A stretch of DNA of 7,032 nt from Frankia sp. (GCA_019689615.1 JADGHD010000264.1:1-7032); one strand, 5' to 3'. Positions 1 to 6,138 are shown, numbered from the stretch's first letter. The notes: generated from the letters alone by a model not told the origin. Numbers and translations are program-made.

Positions 1-1193
1 GGCTGGGGCTGGGAGGCGCGGCGGGCGGGCCCGGTGCGGCGGGTGACCGGGGCACGGCGCTGGCCGTTCGCGGCCGCCGGCCCCGTCGGCCCCGTCGGCG
101 GCACCTGGGTGACCGGAACGGCCGGGGTGGCGGCGCCCGGCACCGCGACGGCCCGACCGGCGGGCGCCACCGGCGTGGCCGGCGTCGTCGGCTTCCACAG
201 GGACTGTGGCACCGGTGTGCGGCGGGCCGGCGTGACGGGGGTCAGCAGCTTGGCGAACGCGGCGTCCGAGGTGTGCAGCGAGGTCTCGAAGACCTCGGCG
301 CGCCGGGTGATGTCCATGACGTTGCCGCCCATCACCGCGAGGTCGGCCGGGCCGGGGCAGACCGCCAGCACCCTGGCGCCCGTCGCCTCGGCCAGCGAGA
401 TCTCCCGGACCAGCCGGCGGGTGGCCGAGCGGCGCAGCTGGCGTTCCACCGCCGCGATCGGGTGGCGCGGCCGGTCGGTCTCGAAGGCGCAGGCCGGCGC
501 GAGCACCACGATCTCGTCGAGGCCGCCGGCGGCGCACAGGTCGAGCGACGTGGGCGAGCGGGTGCCGCCGTCGATGTAGCGCCGGCCTTCGATGCGGACC
601 GGGGCGAACCAGCCGGGGACCGCGCAGGAGGCCATCACCGCGTCGGGCAGCGGCGCGACCGGGGACGCCTCGGCGCCGAACAGCACCCGGTCGCCGGTGT
701 CGAAGTCCATCGCGGCCACGCGGATGTGCGCCGGCCAGTGACCGTCCTCGACCTCGTGGCGCGCGGCCGTCTTGGCGATCAGCTCGCCGATCGCGGAGAT
801 CTTGCCGCGGCCCTGCGGCAGCAGCGCCGCGACCGCCACCATCGGCGTCACCCGGGTGGGGTGCAGGGCGCTGGCGGTCAGCAGCCGGGGCGAACCGATC
901 CGCATCGCGGGCCGGGGCGGCAGCGTCGGCCCGAGGTCGCGGTAGTCGAGCACCGGCGCGTTCTTCGGGTACACGCCCCGCTCCGAGTCGGCCATGGTGT
1001 CCACGGACACCCCGAGCCCCAGCAGGGCCGCGAGGACCGAGCCGGCAGAGGTGCCCACGATCACGTCGAACGACCGTACGTCAAGGCCCGTCCGGCTCTG
1101 GTAGGCGCGCAGCGCGCCGATCATCCAGGCGGAGCCGAGCACCCCGCCGGCTCCGAGGACCAGGCCCCGGCGCGGCGCGCGTTTCCGAGCCAT
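1..1193 (-). CDS. Patatin-like phospholipase family protein (3' end outside window)
   Basis: A lipid acyl hydrolase of the patatin family, which uses a Ser-Asp dyad to release fatty acids from membrane or storage lipids. 397 codons are visible and no stop is reached before the left edge. The glycine-rich oxyanion loop GAGGVLG is at residues 14-20, the nucleophile elbow GTSAG at 47-51 (Ser49), the conserved ASCAVPGWFAP block at 188-198, and the DGG motif with catalytic Asp208 at 208-210. All active-site elements are intact. The catalytic domain ends near residue 310. After it comes a Pro/Thr/Ala/Val-rich tail, then an Arg-rich stretch, probably disordered. The ATG at 1193 is chosen because GGGAGGTGA lies just upstream with normal spacing; an ATG at 1200 is out of frame. 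There is no signal peptide, so it is probably cytoplasmic or membrane-peripheral. It is co-oriented with bldD but 344 bp downstream of it. The substrate cannot be told from sequence. Confidence 0.93.
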   Translation of the reverse strand, partial: MARKRAPRRGLVLGAGGVLGSAWMIGALRAYQSRTGLDVRSFDVIVGTSAGSVLAALLGLGVSVDTMADSERGVYPKNAPVLDYRDLGPTLPPRPAMRIGSPRLLTASALHPTRVTPMVAVAALLPQGRGKISAIGELIAKTAARHEVEDGHWPAHIRVAAMDFDTGDRVLFGAEASPVAPLPDAVMASCAVPGWFAPVRIEGRRYIDGGTRSPTSLDLCAAGGLDEIVVLAPACAFETDRPRHPIAAVERQLRRSATRRLVREISLAEATGARVLAVCPGPADLAVMGGNVMDITRRAEVFETSLHTSDAAFAKLLTPVTPARRTPVPQSLWKPTTPATPVAPAGRAVAVPGAATPAVPVTQVPPTGPTGPAAANGQRRAPVTRRTGPARRASQPQ

Positions 1194-1537
1194 CCGCCAT
1201 TCACCTCCCAGCGGGCGGCCGGAGTGCCGGCCCCGAGGACGCCGCGGGCGCGCGGTGGTCCGCGCGCCCGGCGTGTCTCGGTGGCCGCAGTCCACACCCG
1301 GCGCCCCGTCGGTCCCGCGGCTCCGCCGCGCCGCACCGACGGAGGGGTGAGGCGGGTGCCCCGCCGTCCTCGCCGGGCCGCGCGATGGCTCGCCCCGGGC
1401 CGCGGGGACGGCCGGGCGGTTCCGGTCCGCGGTCCGCGTTGACCGCTTCGTCACGCGTGTCTCGTCCGCTGGTCAGCCGTCGCCGGGTGGCGGGCCGATA
1501 ACTGGACGGCGACACGCGGCACATCCTCCTGGCGCGG
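1194..1537. other. Spacer between bldD and the patatin gene
   Basis: 344 bp with no well-supported gene. Just downstream of the bldD stop there is a weak inverted repeat: GTCGCCG at 1479-1485 pairs with CGGCGAC at 1507-1513, with a 21-nt loop. This is at best a marginal terminator. A 104-codon minus-strand reading frame (1515 to 1201, GTG start) has AGGAGG nine bases upstream and ends seven bases before the patatin start. Its product is an Arg/Pro/Gly-rich string and about 20 of 104 codons end in A or T, unlike the neighbouring genes, so I do not call it a gene. The patatin ribosome-binding site GGGAGGTGA is at about 1201-1209. Confidence 0.5.
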
Positions 1538-2041
1538 TTAGTCCTCCTCGCCACCCTCCGTGAAGCTGGTTTCCAGCACGCCCCACGAGCGCAGCCGGTC
1601 AGCGAACTCCTGGGGCGTGGTGTCGTGCAGCAGCGCGAGCGCGCGCAGGTCACCGTCACGGATCGACAGGACGTGCCCGGCGTAGTCGTCGCGCTGCCGC
1701 TGGATCTGGGCGACCCACCGGCGGACCAGCGCCGAGGTGTCCGGCGGCGCCTGGGCCAGCTTCTCCAGGTTCAGCACGGTGCGCGGCCGGCGTTCCCGCG
1801 GCGGCAGCTGGTCCTCGTTCGGCAGCAGCGCCGAGACCGGCACCCCGTAGAAGGCCGCCAGCTCGGACAGCTGGTGGACGCTGATCATCCGGTCACCGCG
1901 CTCGTAGGAGCCGACCGCGGCGGTCTTCCACCGCCCGCGCGACTTCTGCTCGACACCCTGCAGCGACAGTCCCTGCTGAATCCGGATCGCCCGCAACCGG
2001 GCTCCGACAGCCTTCGCGTATTCCCGGCTCACCCGACTCAC
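1538..2041 (-). CDS. bldD: BldD, c-di-GMP-responsive developmental master regulator
   Basis: A DNA-binding repressor that, in Streptomyces, dimerises through tetrameric c-di-GMP and holds back sporulation genes during vegetative growth. The N-terminal XRE/Cro-type HTH spans about residues 7-73 and contains YAKAVGARLRAIR, GLSLQGVEQKS and VGSYERGDR, closely matching S. coelicolor BldD as I remember it. A variable linker (about 75-95) leads to the C-terminal effector domain (about 100-158). The c-di-GMP signature is R117-D-D119, eight residues, then R128-D-G-D131. This fits the generalised RXD-X8-RXXD pattern but not the exact S. coelicolor RGD-X8-RQDD. At 167 aa it has the usual BldD length. 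The GTG at 2041 has GAGG six bases upstream; an in-frame GTG at 2032 would give MSREYAK, closer to the S. coelicolor N terminus, and is a real alternative. The stop is TAA. A BldD box 90 bp upstream suggests autoregulation. Confidence 0.95.
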   Translation of the reverse strand: MSRVSREYAKAVGARLRAIRIQQGLSLQGVEQKSRGRWKTAAVGSYERGDRMISVHQLSELAAFYGVPVSALLPNEDQLPPRERRPRTVLNLEKLAQAPPDTSALVRRWVAQIQRQRDDYAGHVLSIRDGDLRALALLHDTTPQEFADRLRSWGVLETSFTEGGEED

Positions 2042-2130
2042 CCCCAGCCTCGAACGAGCGTCCAGACCCCTCCGTGAGCCCTCGACGACGCGGTGATCGC
2101 CGGCTGAACGTCACCGAAAGAACCCATTGA

Positions 2131-2143
2131 TAACACTACGTGA
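2131..2143. promoter_or_regulatory. Predicted BldD operator upstream of bldD
   Basis: TAACACTACGTGA matches the published BldD-box consensus TNACNC(A/T)GNGTNA at every defined position except one (A for G at position 8). The reverse complement matches equally well, as expected for a dimer operator. It lies about 90 bp upstream of the bldD start in an AT-richer pocket. A minus-strand TAGTGT hexamer inside it (2133-2138) could serve as a -10 element, though no good -35 is visible. S. coelicolor BldD is known to repress its own promoter, so an autoregulatory operator is the natural reading. Confidence 0.7.
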
Positions 2144-2303
2144 TCAATTACGCATGGTGCCGACCAGGTAGCACGACGGGACGGTTCAGTTAGACGTCAC
2201 ACCCCGGCAACCAACCGTGATCAGGCTCCCCCTCCTTCTGGCGACGGGCGGTGGCACCACCGGCGCAACGGACTTCACGGCATGGTGTCGATGCCCGGGA
2301 ATC

Positions 2304-2334
2304 GCTCCCTGTAACCGCGGTCACTACAGGGAGC
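2304..2334 (-). terminator. Hairpin terminator after the cpaE-like gene
   Basis: GCTCCCTGTA (2304-2313) and TACAGGGAGC (2325-2334) form a perfect 10-bp stem with an 11-nt loop, starting about 30 bp beyond the cpaE-like stop codon. There is no T-run after it, which is common for actinobacterial terminators. The loop contains the palindrome ACCGCGGT, so a protein-binding role is an alternative. Confidence 0.6.
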
Positions 2335-2363
2335 ATCTGCCGTGCAGCGGTCGGTAGCGGTTG

Positions 2364-3725
2364 TCACCGACCGGCGGCGAGGTGGCGGGTACCACGGGCG
2401 CGGCGGGCACGCCCACCCCGGCCTGGCCGCCCCGGCCGGCCGACGAACTGGGCGGCCAGCTCCCGGATCGCGGCCCGGGCGGGCGATGCCGGGGCGGCCT
2501 CGCGCAGCAGCTGGCCGGCCGCCTGGGCGGCGTCCAGCGCCACCAGGTCATACGGCACGAGCGCGACCGGCTGGGTGCCGGTGTGCCGGGCGATCGCCCT
2601 GGCCACCTCCCGGCGGGGGTCACCGCCGGCCACCGACGCCCGCAGCCGGTTGACCACGACCAGCGGCGTCACGCCGGGCACCAGCTCGCGCAGGTCGGCG
2701 TAGGCGCGCACGAACCGGACCAGGCTCACCGGCTCGGCCGAGCTGACCGCGAGCACCGTGTCCGCGGCTGCCAGCACCGCGTGGGTCGCGCCGTTGCGCC
2801 GCGGCGCCGCCGTGTCGTAGCTGAGCTCCTCGTCGGCCTCCAGGCAGAAGCCGCAGTCCACGACGACGAAGCTGGCGAGCCGGCGGGCCAGGTCGATGAC
2901 GTTGGTCAGCGGCGACGGCCGCAGCTCCGGCCAGCGCGACGGCCGGGAGATCCCGGGCAGGACCCGCAGCCCGCCGCCGAGGTCGCGGCACAGCACGGCG
3001 AGCCGCGGCACGTCGAGCGTGCCCTGGTTGGCGGCCCGGGCCGCCGCGGCGAGCCCCGGTGCCTCCTCGAGCAGGCCGACGAGCTGGCCGATCGAGCCGC
3101 CGTATGAGTCGGCGTCGACGAGCAGGGTGGGCGCGCCGAGGTCGGCGAGCTCGGCGGCGAGCGCGAGCGCGATCGTGGTCCTGCCCGGCGCGCCGGTCGG
3201 TCCCCAGACCGCGATCACGTGGCCGGTCCCCGCCGGGGGCGCCTCCGCCTCGGCGGGCGCCTCCTGCGCCGGGCCGGCCGGCGCCAGCGTGCCGTAGCCG
3301 GGGAAGGGCTGGCTGTAGCCGTGCGGGCCGATCGCCACCGGGCCGACCACGGGGCGCGCGGCCAGCGCCCGGGCCGCCTCGACGACCGCGGCGGCCACGT
3401 CGGCGGCGGTGGCGTCGGTGGAGATGACGGCCGCGACGCCGAGCTGGCGCAGCCGCCGCTCGGCCGCCTCGTCGCCCGGGGCGGTCAGCCCGACGACGGC
3501 GACGCCGGCATGGCCGAGCCGGGCCAGCGCATCCCGGTCCAGCCGGCGCAGGTCGGCGGACAGCAGCGCGGCCCGCGCGGCGCCCGTGGTGGCCGCGGCC
3601 AGCAGGTCGGGCAGGTCGACGCAGCGGCGGACGACCGTGACCCCGAGGTCCTGCCGGTCGAACGCGGACACCAGGCCGGCCTCGACGACCGCGTCGGTGA
3701 CCGCGGTCAGGATCGGCAGGCTCAC
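2364..3725 (-). CDS. CpaE/TadZ-like P-loop ATPase (ParA/MinD superfamily)
   Basis: A 453-aa protein related to CpaE/TadZ, the polar localisation factor of Flp/Tad pilus systems. Residues 1-125 look like a degenerate receiver-type alpha/beta domain (LSADLRRLDRDAL, VAVVGL). A Gly/Pro/Ala linker (about 130-167) leads to a ParA/MinD-type ATPase domain (168-430). Its P-loop is GPTGAPGRTT (175-184): aligned to KGGVGKTT, the signature lysine is Thr177 and the catalytic lysine is Arg182. Switch I is VDADSYGGSIG (203-213), with Asp204 and Asp206; switch II is VVVDCGF (287-293). A further strand ending in VVVNRLR (356-362) follows. The C terminus (430-453) is Arg/Gly-rich and basic. The GTG start at 3725 overlaps the upstream stop as GTGA, implying translational coupling to the SAF protein. 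The ATPase fold is certain; a pilus role is inferred from that partner. General ParA-like localisation of another envelope machine is possible. Confidence 0.88.
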   Translation of the reverse strand: MSLPILTAVTDAVVEAGLVSAFDRQDLGVTVVRRCVDLPDLLAAATTGAARAALLSADLRRLDRDALARLGHAGVAVVGLTAPGDEAAERRLRQLGVAAVISTDATAADVAAAVVEAARALAARPVVGPVAIGPHGYSQPFPGYGTLAPAGPAQEAPAEAEAPPAGTGHVIAVWGPTGAPGRTTIALALAAELADLGAPTLLVDADSYGGSIGQLVGLLEEAPGLAAAARAANQGTLDVPRLAVLCRDLGGGLRVLPGISRPSRWPELRPSPLTNVIDLARRLASFVVVDCGFCLEADEELSYDTAAPRRNGATHAVLAAADTVLAVSSAEPVSLVRFVRAYADLRELVPGVTPLVVVNRLRASVAGGDPRREVARAIARHTGTQPVALVPYDLVALDAAQAAGQLLREAAPASPARAAIRELAAQFVGRPGRPGRGGRARRARGTRHLAAGR

Positions 3726-4498
3726 CGCGGGCCGTACCCCGGGACGGCGGTCGGCCCTGGCTCACCGACGCCGCCGCGGCCGTCCGGCTCCAGCTTCACG
3801 ACGTCGACCCGCTCGCTCTGGGATGCGGCGACGGCGCGGATGGCGGCGTCGACCGGGACCCGCAACGTGATCGAGCGGTCGCCGGTCGCGATCCGCTCCT
3901 GGCTGACGTACTCGACATCGTGGAGGACGAGCACCTCGGTCCCGCCGCCGGCCGGGGCCTGCGGCTGCTGGTCTGGCTGGTCCCCGCCGGTGCCGGTGAT
4001 CGCCCCGGCGCCGGCGGACTGGAAGACGTAGACGTCCACCCGGTCGCCCGGGGAGAGCTCCGGCAGCCGGCCGGCCTTGACGATGATCGGCACGAGCCGG
4101 GTGGCCGGGGCGTCCTCGCCGGCGAAGTCGGCGCCGCCGATCAGCTCGCCGGCGCTGACGGGGCGGGCGAGTGTCCCGCCGACCAGCTCGTCGATCCGGG
4201 AGCCGGGGTAGTAGCGGTGGACGGTGTCGTCGTCGAGCTGGGCCCGGGTGGTGGTCAGGTCGTCGGCGGTGACGACGTGGCCGGCGGGCAGGTCGGTGCG
4301 GGCGACGACCCAGGAGCCGGTCCGGTCGGCGGTGGCGAACAGCCGGGCCCCGACCACGACCGAGACCAGCACCAGAAGCACCCCGAGCAGCAGCCGGGTA
4401 TCGCGCCAGCCACGCCGGCCCAGCCGGCGGGCCGGCGGCGACGGGGGCGGCGGCGCGATCGGCTCCGGCCGGACGGTCACGGGCGCCAGGTCGGTCAC
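3722..4498 (-). CDS. SAF-domain CpaB/RcpC-like membrane protein
   Basis: A 258-aa protein of the CpaB/RcpC family, periplasm-facing components thought to line or stabilise the Flp pilus or secretin channel. A Pro-rich cytoplasmic tail and the basic patch RRLGRRGWRDTR (24-35) precede a single membrane segment (about 36-52, LLLGVLLVLVSVVVGA). A SAF domain follows (about 62-125: VVARTDLPAGHVVTADDL and RPVSAGELIGGADF). The CpaB C-terminal region has ELSPGDRVDVYVF (147-159), a Gly/Gln/Pro insertion (about 161-187), LVLHDVEYVSQ (190-200) and the strand ITLRVPV (210-216). I choose the GTG at 4498 because GGAGGAGAG sits eight bases upstream; an in-frame ATG at 4513 overlaps that ribosome-binding site, and the longer extension to 4714 is Arg-rich and looks non-coding. 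It is the first gene of a two-gene operon with the cpaE-like gene. No pilin or TadABC is nearby, so the machine it serves is unknown. Confidence 0.88.
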   Translation of the reverse strand: MTDLAPVTVRPEPIAPPPPSPPARRLGRRGWRDTRLLLGVLLVLVSVVVGARLFATADRTGSWVVARTDLPAGHVVTADDLTTTRAQLDDDTVHRYYPGSRIDELVGGTLARPVSAGELIGGADFAGEDAPATRLVPIIVKAGRLPELSPGDRVDVYVFQSAGAGAITGTGGDQPDQQPQAPAGGGTEVLVLHDVEYVSQERIATGDRSITLRVPVDAAIRAVAASQSERVDVVKLEPDGRGGVGEPGPTAVPGYGPR

Positions 4499-4525
4499 CG
4501 GTCTCTCCTCCATCCGGGACGGCGA

Positions 4526-4561
4526 GCTCGGGCGGCGAGCACGGCTCGGGCGGCGCACGAC
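4526..4561. repeat. 18-bp tandem direct repeat upstream of the SAF gene
   Basis: GCTCGGGCGGCG occurs at 4526-4537 and again at 4544-4555. Each copy is followed by a similar GCACG-type segment, giving two 18-bp units. They lie in the presumed 5' untranslated region of the SAF gene, about 30-60 bp before its start. The period is a multiple of three, but the frame through it looks untranslated. Confidence 0.6.
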
Positions 4562-4894
4562 GGGCGAGGGTGCACGTTGTGGCACAGGGCGATGCCGCAA
4601 CGCTTCGCGAACGGACGATCGCGTCTCACGGATATCACGACGACGGTGGCGTTCATTCGCGTCGCACAGCGTACGCGACCCACTCAAACGCGACCGTCCG
4701 GACAGGTCGGACACGCCAGAGGGCTGGTGCGCGGCCGGGCGGACGACGTGTCGGGGCGCCCGCCCGTCGGCGTCAGGAACACCGGGTCAGGGGTGGCCGG
4801 GACGGCGGTGACAGGGGGACGCGTCCGCCGCCCCGGCACCGGTTGGACGCGCCAGGCGGGCCAGACGATGCGTGCCCGGACCAGCTTTGGGCAG

Positions 4895-4910
4895 CCCGGC
4901 CGACGCCGGG
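4895..4910. other. GC hairpin in the divergent region
   Basis: CCCGGC (4895-4900) and GCCGGG (4905-4910) flank a CGAC tetraloop, giving a compact perfect 6-bp stem in the middle of the gene-free stretch. It could end a short transcript from either side, but in this base composition such stems also arise by chance. Confidence 0.3.
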
Positions 4911-5232
4911 GCCGGCAGGGCACGCGGCAGCGCCACGCAGCGACGGCGGAACGCGTCGCAACGCAGCAGAGCCAACACTTTGCGCGGTCAACGCTTACGA
5001 ACGGGGGCAGCCGCGAGCATGCAAAAGCAGTCCCACGCATCCTGTCGTAGAAAGCTGGTACACACGTCATCAACACCCGCCGCCTCTGCCCCCGGCGTAG
5101 GGCGCGTCCCGCGGACCTTCGGCCGCGCGGACCGACGTCGACCAAGGTCCATCGGAAGCGCGCTGGCAGGCGCGACGAGCACCAGCAAGGCGGGCCGTAC
5201 CCGGCCCACCGAGCACCGAGAGGGGTCCCGCG

Positions 5233-5469
5233 ATGACCGAGCGGTTCCTGCGCCTGGGCGACGTGGCGGAGATCCTCAACATCTCGTCATCCCAGGTGTA
5301 CGCGCTGGTCCGCAGCGGCGAGCTGCCGGCGATCAAGATCGGCGGCCGTGGCCAGTGGCGGGTGGAGCGCTCCGAGCTGGAGGCCTACATCCAGCAGGCG
5401 TACGCCAGGACCCGCGAGTTCGTCGCCGCGAACCCGCTGGGCCGGCACGAGCCCGTCCCCGAGGACTGA
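5233..5469 (+). CDS. Small excisionase/MerR-type HTH DNA-binding protein
   Basis: A 78-aa protein with the AlpA/excisionase-type winged HTH of the MerR superfamily. Residues 5-27 (FLRLGDVAEILNISSSQVYALVR) form the HTH. GELPAIKIGGRGQWRVERSELEAYI (29-53) is the wing and following helix, and a charged helical tail follows. It is nearly all DNA-binding domain, with no effector domain. It resembles a family of small regulators common in actinobacterial chromosomes, distantly related to BldC, whose sequence as I recall it (shorter, starting differently) does not match, so I do not call it bldC. The ATG at 5233 has GAGAGGGG about seven bases upstream. It stands alone, transcribed away from the SAF gene, with hairpins after its stop. 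No integrase or phage gene is nearby, so a host transcription factor is likelier than a true excisionase. Confidence 0.9.
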   Translation: MTERFLRLGDVAEILNISSSQVYALVRSGELPAIKIGGRGQWRVERSELEAYIQQAYARTREFVAANPLGRHEPVPED

Positions 5470-5480
5470 CGCCCGCCGGA

Positions 5481-5541
5481 CCGGGGCGCGCCCCGGGGCC
5501 CCCAGGCCGCCGGCCCCTCCCGGCCGGCTGACACCGCCGGC
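5481..5541. terminator. Bidirectional terminator region between convergent genes
   Basis: CCGGGGCGCGCCCCGG (5481-5496) is a perfect 16-bp palindrome starting 12 bp after the HTH-gene stop. A second stem pairs GCCGGC at 5523-5528 with GCCGGC at 5536-5541, loop TGACACC, and lies about 20 bp beyond the stop of the converging minus-strand gene. Two strong GC stems in a 93-bp convergent spacer fit termination from both sides. Neither has a T-tract. Confidence 0.5.
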
Positions 5542-5562
5542 AGCCCGGCGCGCCCGCCGCGT

Positions 5563-6138
5563 TCAGGGCAGGCGGCGGAGCAGGGCGACGGCCGGCAGCG
5601 GGATCAGGCGGCCCTCCCGGACGGCCCGCGGGCGGCGGTACTCGCCGGGGGGATGCTCGGCGAGCTCCAGGAAGTCCGCGCCCACCCGGTCGACCGTGCC
5701 GGTCACGGTACGGCCGTCGGCCAGCACCACCTGGCAGCCGGACCGGTCCCTGGCCAGCCCCCGCAGCGCGTACCGCAGGTCCAGCCGGGCACCGACCCGG
5801 CCCTCGTGCCCCGGCGGCGCCGACTCGCCGGGCAGGCCGCGCACCCCGAGCACCGACCGCAGCGGCACGAGCGTCTCCGCGCCCGTCGCCTCCGCGACCA
5901 GCAGCCAGTCCGCGCCGAGCGCGACCAGCCGCCCGGCGAGCGTGCCGCGCTCCGGGCCGGGGTAGCCGGCGCTCACGTCCAACCTCACCGGATGCCCAAC
6001 GGCCGGTCGCAGCCGGTCGGCAAGGCGCAGGTAGCCGGCCTCCCGGCGGGCGCGCTCTGCCACCTCGGCCGTCAGCTCGGCGGCCTCGGCGGCCTCCCAC
6101 TGGGCCTCCAGATCCGCGAACAAGGCCTCCCAGCGCAA
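5563..6138 (-). CDS. Conserved actinobacterial protein of unknown function with two similar beta-rich repeats
   Basis: A 191-aa protein with no assigned function. It has an N-terminal Ala/Glu-rich helical segment (about 3-45, RWEALFADLEAQWEAAE onward), possibly a coiled coil, then two related halves. The first (about 47-100) has VRLDV, then GTLAGRLVALGADWLLVAE and LVPLRSVLGVRG. The second (about 134-188) has CQVVLADGRTVTGTVDRVG, then ADFLELAE and LIPLPAVALLRR. The DG-turn and G-x-V-x-x-V-G-x-D-x-L strand pattern resembles LSm/SH3-like small barrels, suggesting nucleic-acid or protein binding, but that is inference. There is no signal peptide or membrane segment. I choose the TTG at 6138, with GGGGG seven bases upstream, because similar proteins as I recall them begin at [M/L]RWEALFADLEAQ. 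A GTG at 6213 would add 25 non-conserved-looking residues with only a weak ribosome-binding site. It converges on the HTH gene. Confidence 0.75.
   Translation of the reverse strand: MRWEALFADLEAQWEAAEAAELTAEVAERARREAGYLRLADRLRPAVGHPVRLDVSAGYPGPERGTLAGRLVALGADWLLVAEATGAETLVPLRSVLGVRGLPGESAPPGHEGRVGARLDLRYALRGLARDRSGCQVVLADGRTVTGTVDRVGADFLELAEHPPGEYRRPRAVREGRLIPLPAVALLRRLP

Larger units (their letters stand above)
2042..2363. other. Intergenic region: bldD promoter and 3' end of the cpaE-like operon
   Basis: 322 bp without a gene. The bldD-proximal part (about 2105-2200) is clearly less GC-rich than the surroundings and holds the BldD box, so it is the likely bldD promoter. The far part holds the hairpin at 2304-2334 that probably ends the cpaE-like transcript. 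A short near-palindrome, CGGTGGCACCACCG (2249-2262), sits between them. Its loop would be too small for a stable hairpin, so it may be a protein site or chance. Confidence 0.55.
4499..5232. other. Long divergent intergenic region
   Basis: 734 bp between the minus-strand SAF gene and the plus-strand HTH gene. Reading frames here give Arg/Pro-rich products with no recognisable motif and no consistent codon bias, so I see no gene. It must hold the promoters for both sides. Visible structure includes an 18-bp tandem repeat at 4526-4561; direct repeats TCACG at about 4626 and 4635; the palindromes GCGTACGC (about 4670) and GGACGCGTCC (4817-4826); and a CCCGGC-CGAC-GCCGGG hairpin (4895-4910). AT-richer patches lie at about 4625-4690 and 4970-5070, the expected promoter areas. 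I could not assign a confident -35/-10 pair. A small RNA cannot be excluded. Confidence 0.5.

Noticed and set aside
1..1193. Patatin gene as a CBASS-type defence effector (CapV-like)
   Set aside because: Patatin effectors act in cyclic-nucleotide defence systems, but no CD-NTase or accessory defence gene lies nearby. The neighbour is a chromosomal developmental regulator.
273..1442. Plus-strand 389-codon reading frame opposite the patatin gene
   Set aside because: The product is His/Arg/Gly-rich with no motif. It is a GC-rich shadow of the patatin gene, whose active-site motifs are unambiguous.
2620..3765. Minus-strand 381-codon frame overlapping the cpaE-like gene
   Set aside because: An Arg/Pro/Gly-rich shadow in another frame. 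The overlapping frame has clear ATPase motifs.
4499..4714. N-terminal extension of the SAF protein
   Set aside because: The extension is Arg/Ser/Pro-rich and contains the strong ribosome-binding site GGAGGAGAG that fits the internal GTG at 4498.
3219..5050. Long plus-strand frames (3219-4031 and 3920-5050) opposite the SAF/cpaE-like operon
   Set aside because: They encode Gly/Arg/Asp-rich strings without domains and run antisense to well-supported genes.
4684..5145. Minus-strand 153-codon frame in the divergent region
   Set aside because: Arg/Pro/Cys-rich product with no recognisable domain, no convincing ribosome-binding site and mixed third-position bases.
5233..5469. HTH gene as phage or integrative-element excisionase
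   Set aside because: No integrase, att-like repeat, tRNA or phage gene is visible. Small proteins of this family are common chromosomal regulators in actinobacteria.
5233..5469. HTH gene as bldC
   Set aside because: The fold is related, but the sequence does not match BldC as I recall it. Its wing, GGRGQWRVERSELE, belongs to a different small-HTH subfamily.
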